Notes under the pieces: generated by a model
What the model was told of the DNA's origin: nothing
Seen by the model: only the letters and a program-made list of their open reading frames with translations
The model's database searches: none
Part shown: piece by piece, positions 4,872 to 5,381 of the stretch
Layout: each line of letters starts with the position of its first letter
How positions within the stretch are numbered: position 1 is the first letter of the stretch
Assembly (NCBI GenBank): GCA_017304275.1
Contig: JAFKKW010000483.1
Coordinates: forward strand, 1-5,381
Length of the DNA: 5,381 bases
Origin: Hyphomicrobiales bacterium
GTDB lineage: Bacteria > Pseudomonadota > Alphaproteobacteria > Rhizobiales > Hyphomicrobiaceae
Direction of reading: 5' to 3'
Translations under genes and position numbers: made by a program

Positions 4872-5381
4872 TCAGAGGAAGTTGTAGGGGTCGATGTCGA
4901 CGGTAAGCCGCAGGTCGCCGCCGATTTTGGGCAGCGCCTCGCCCCACGCCTTGAGATAGCCCTGGATGTTCTTGTCCCGGGGGGCTTTCACGAGCAGCCG
5001 CCACCGATGGCGGCCCCGAACGATGGAAATCGGCGCTTCCGCCGGCCCCAGCACCTCGATCTGATCCGCGCGCGGCGCCCGCCTCGCCACCTCGCGCGCG
5101 AACGTCTCCGCAAGATCCTTGTCGCGCGCCGAGATGACGAGCGCCGCCAGACGCCCGAACGCCGATGGAATGACGCTAATCTCGTTGTTGCCGAGGTAGA
5201 GCTTCTCGAGCTTGGTGAGGAAGCGAATGTCGTCGGGGATCGAGCGCAGCTTGTTGTTGTCGATCGATAGCACCTTGAGGTTCACGAGGCTGCCAAAGTC
5301 GGGCGGTATCTCGGTGATAAAGTTGTCGTTCAGCACCAGCATCTCGAGGTTGACGCAGTTGGCGATCTCGCGCGGCACCGC
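4872..5381 (-). CDS. priA: PriA C-terminal domain joined in frame to leucine-rich repeats (partial)
   Basis: The last 95 or so residues are the C-terminal domain of PriA (primosomal protein N'), the helicase that reloads the replisome at stalled forks. Visible are FGRLAALVISARDKD, the core GPAEAPISIVRGRHRWRLLV followed by KAPRD, and the terminal VDIDPYNFL. In known PriA this domain helps bind DNA and SSB. The helicase lobe with motifs V-VI and the zinc-binding cysteines should lie further upstream, and the residues directly before the joint should still be PriA. Instead the frame encodes about three LRRs up to the window edge. The frame is open at 5381; the GTG at 5376-5378 is probably an internal codon. 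In many Hyphomicrobiales, as I recall, priA lies upstream of atpH in the same direction, so the PriA end fits its neighbours and the LRR part is the intruder. Only the PriA end justifies the symbol. Confidence 0.75.
   Translation of the reverse strand, partial: AVPREIANCVNLEMLVLNDNFITEIPPDFGSLVNLKVLSIDNNKLRSIPDDIRFLTKLEKLYLGNNEISVIPSAFGRLAALVISARDKDLAETFAREVARRAPRADQIEVLGPAEAPISIVRGRHRWRLLVKAPRDKNIQGYLKAWGEALPKIGGDLRLTVDIDPYNFL
5139..5381 (-). other. Leucine-rich-repeat coding segment of unclear origin
   Basis: This part encodes about 80 residues of LRR with an exact 23-residue period. Counting from the codon at 5376-5378, equivalent leucines fall at 11, 34, 57 and 80. Each unit follows LxxLxLxxNxIxxIPxxFGxL, for example LKVLSIDNNKLRSIPDDIRF. 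This is the Ras-suppressor/SHOC2-like style found in many eukaryotic proteins and in some bacterial LRR proteins, where it serves protein binding. It does not belong to PriA. The fourth unit breaks exactly at the joint: after L80 the next consensus leucine is replaced by Ser and PriA sequence begins. Base composition is high-GC like its neighbours and codon use does not clearly differ, so a donor cannot be named. Confidence 0.75.

Noticed and set aside
5376..5378. GTG as a true start of the LRR-PriA frame
   Set aside because: The frame stays open to the window edge, the GTG falls inside an LRR unit, and the upstream sequence needed to judge a ribosome binding site is missing.
1..5381. CRISPR arrays, insertion sequences, tRNA or rRNA genes
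   Set aside because: No regularly spaced direct repeats, no transposase-like frame with terminal repeats and no recognisable RNA gene are seen.

Overview
The window looks like the chromosome of a high-GC alphaproteobacterium, most likely of the order Hyphomicrobiales (Rhizobiales). The reasons are alphaproteobacterial-type ATP synthase subunits in the order atpH-atpA-atpG-atpD, a secreted protein with a BA14K-type C-terminus (a family known mainly from that order), a GC-rich mosaic repeat of a kind I remember as common there, and an alphaproteobacterial-type PriA C-terminus.

Layout from left to right. Positions 1-3287 are the F1 part of the F-type ATP synthase operon on the minus strand, so transcription runs right to left: atpH (delta), atpA (alpha), atpG (gamma), then only the first nine codons of atpD (beta) at the left edge. 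The three complete subunits look intact, with normal lengths and signature motifs. The atpA-atpG spacer holds a structured repeat that can fold in two mutually exclusive ways. Positions 3288-3674 are a 387-base region without genes. It must hold the control region of atpH (minus) and of the divergent gene (plus), and it contains two notable inverted repeats, one followed by a T-run on the minus strand.

Positions 3675-4676 carry two small plus-strand genes for exported proteins: a Gly/His-rich BA14K-like protein with its own terminator hairpin, and a 96-residue protein with a signal peptide, a Tyr/Arg/Gly-rich middle and a hydrophobic C-terminal helix. Positions 4677-4871 lie between convergent genes and hold three separate strong inverted repeats in a row.

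Positions 4872-5381 are the most striking part. A minus-strand reading frame ends as the C-terminal domain of the replication-restart helicase PriA, but upstream, in frame, it is a leucine-rich-repeat (LRR) protein instead of the PriA helicase core. The switch falls inside a seven-residue stretch (FGRLAAL) that fits both families, and the 23-residue repeat phase is kept up to the joint. This is either a real gene fusion or, more likely in my judgement, a chimeric join (assembly, amplification or library) at a short shared sequence. The frame runs off the right edge, so the window cannot decide. Apart from this join I see no new multi-gene system here.
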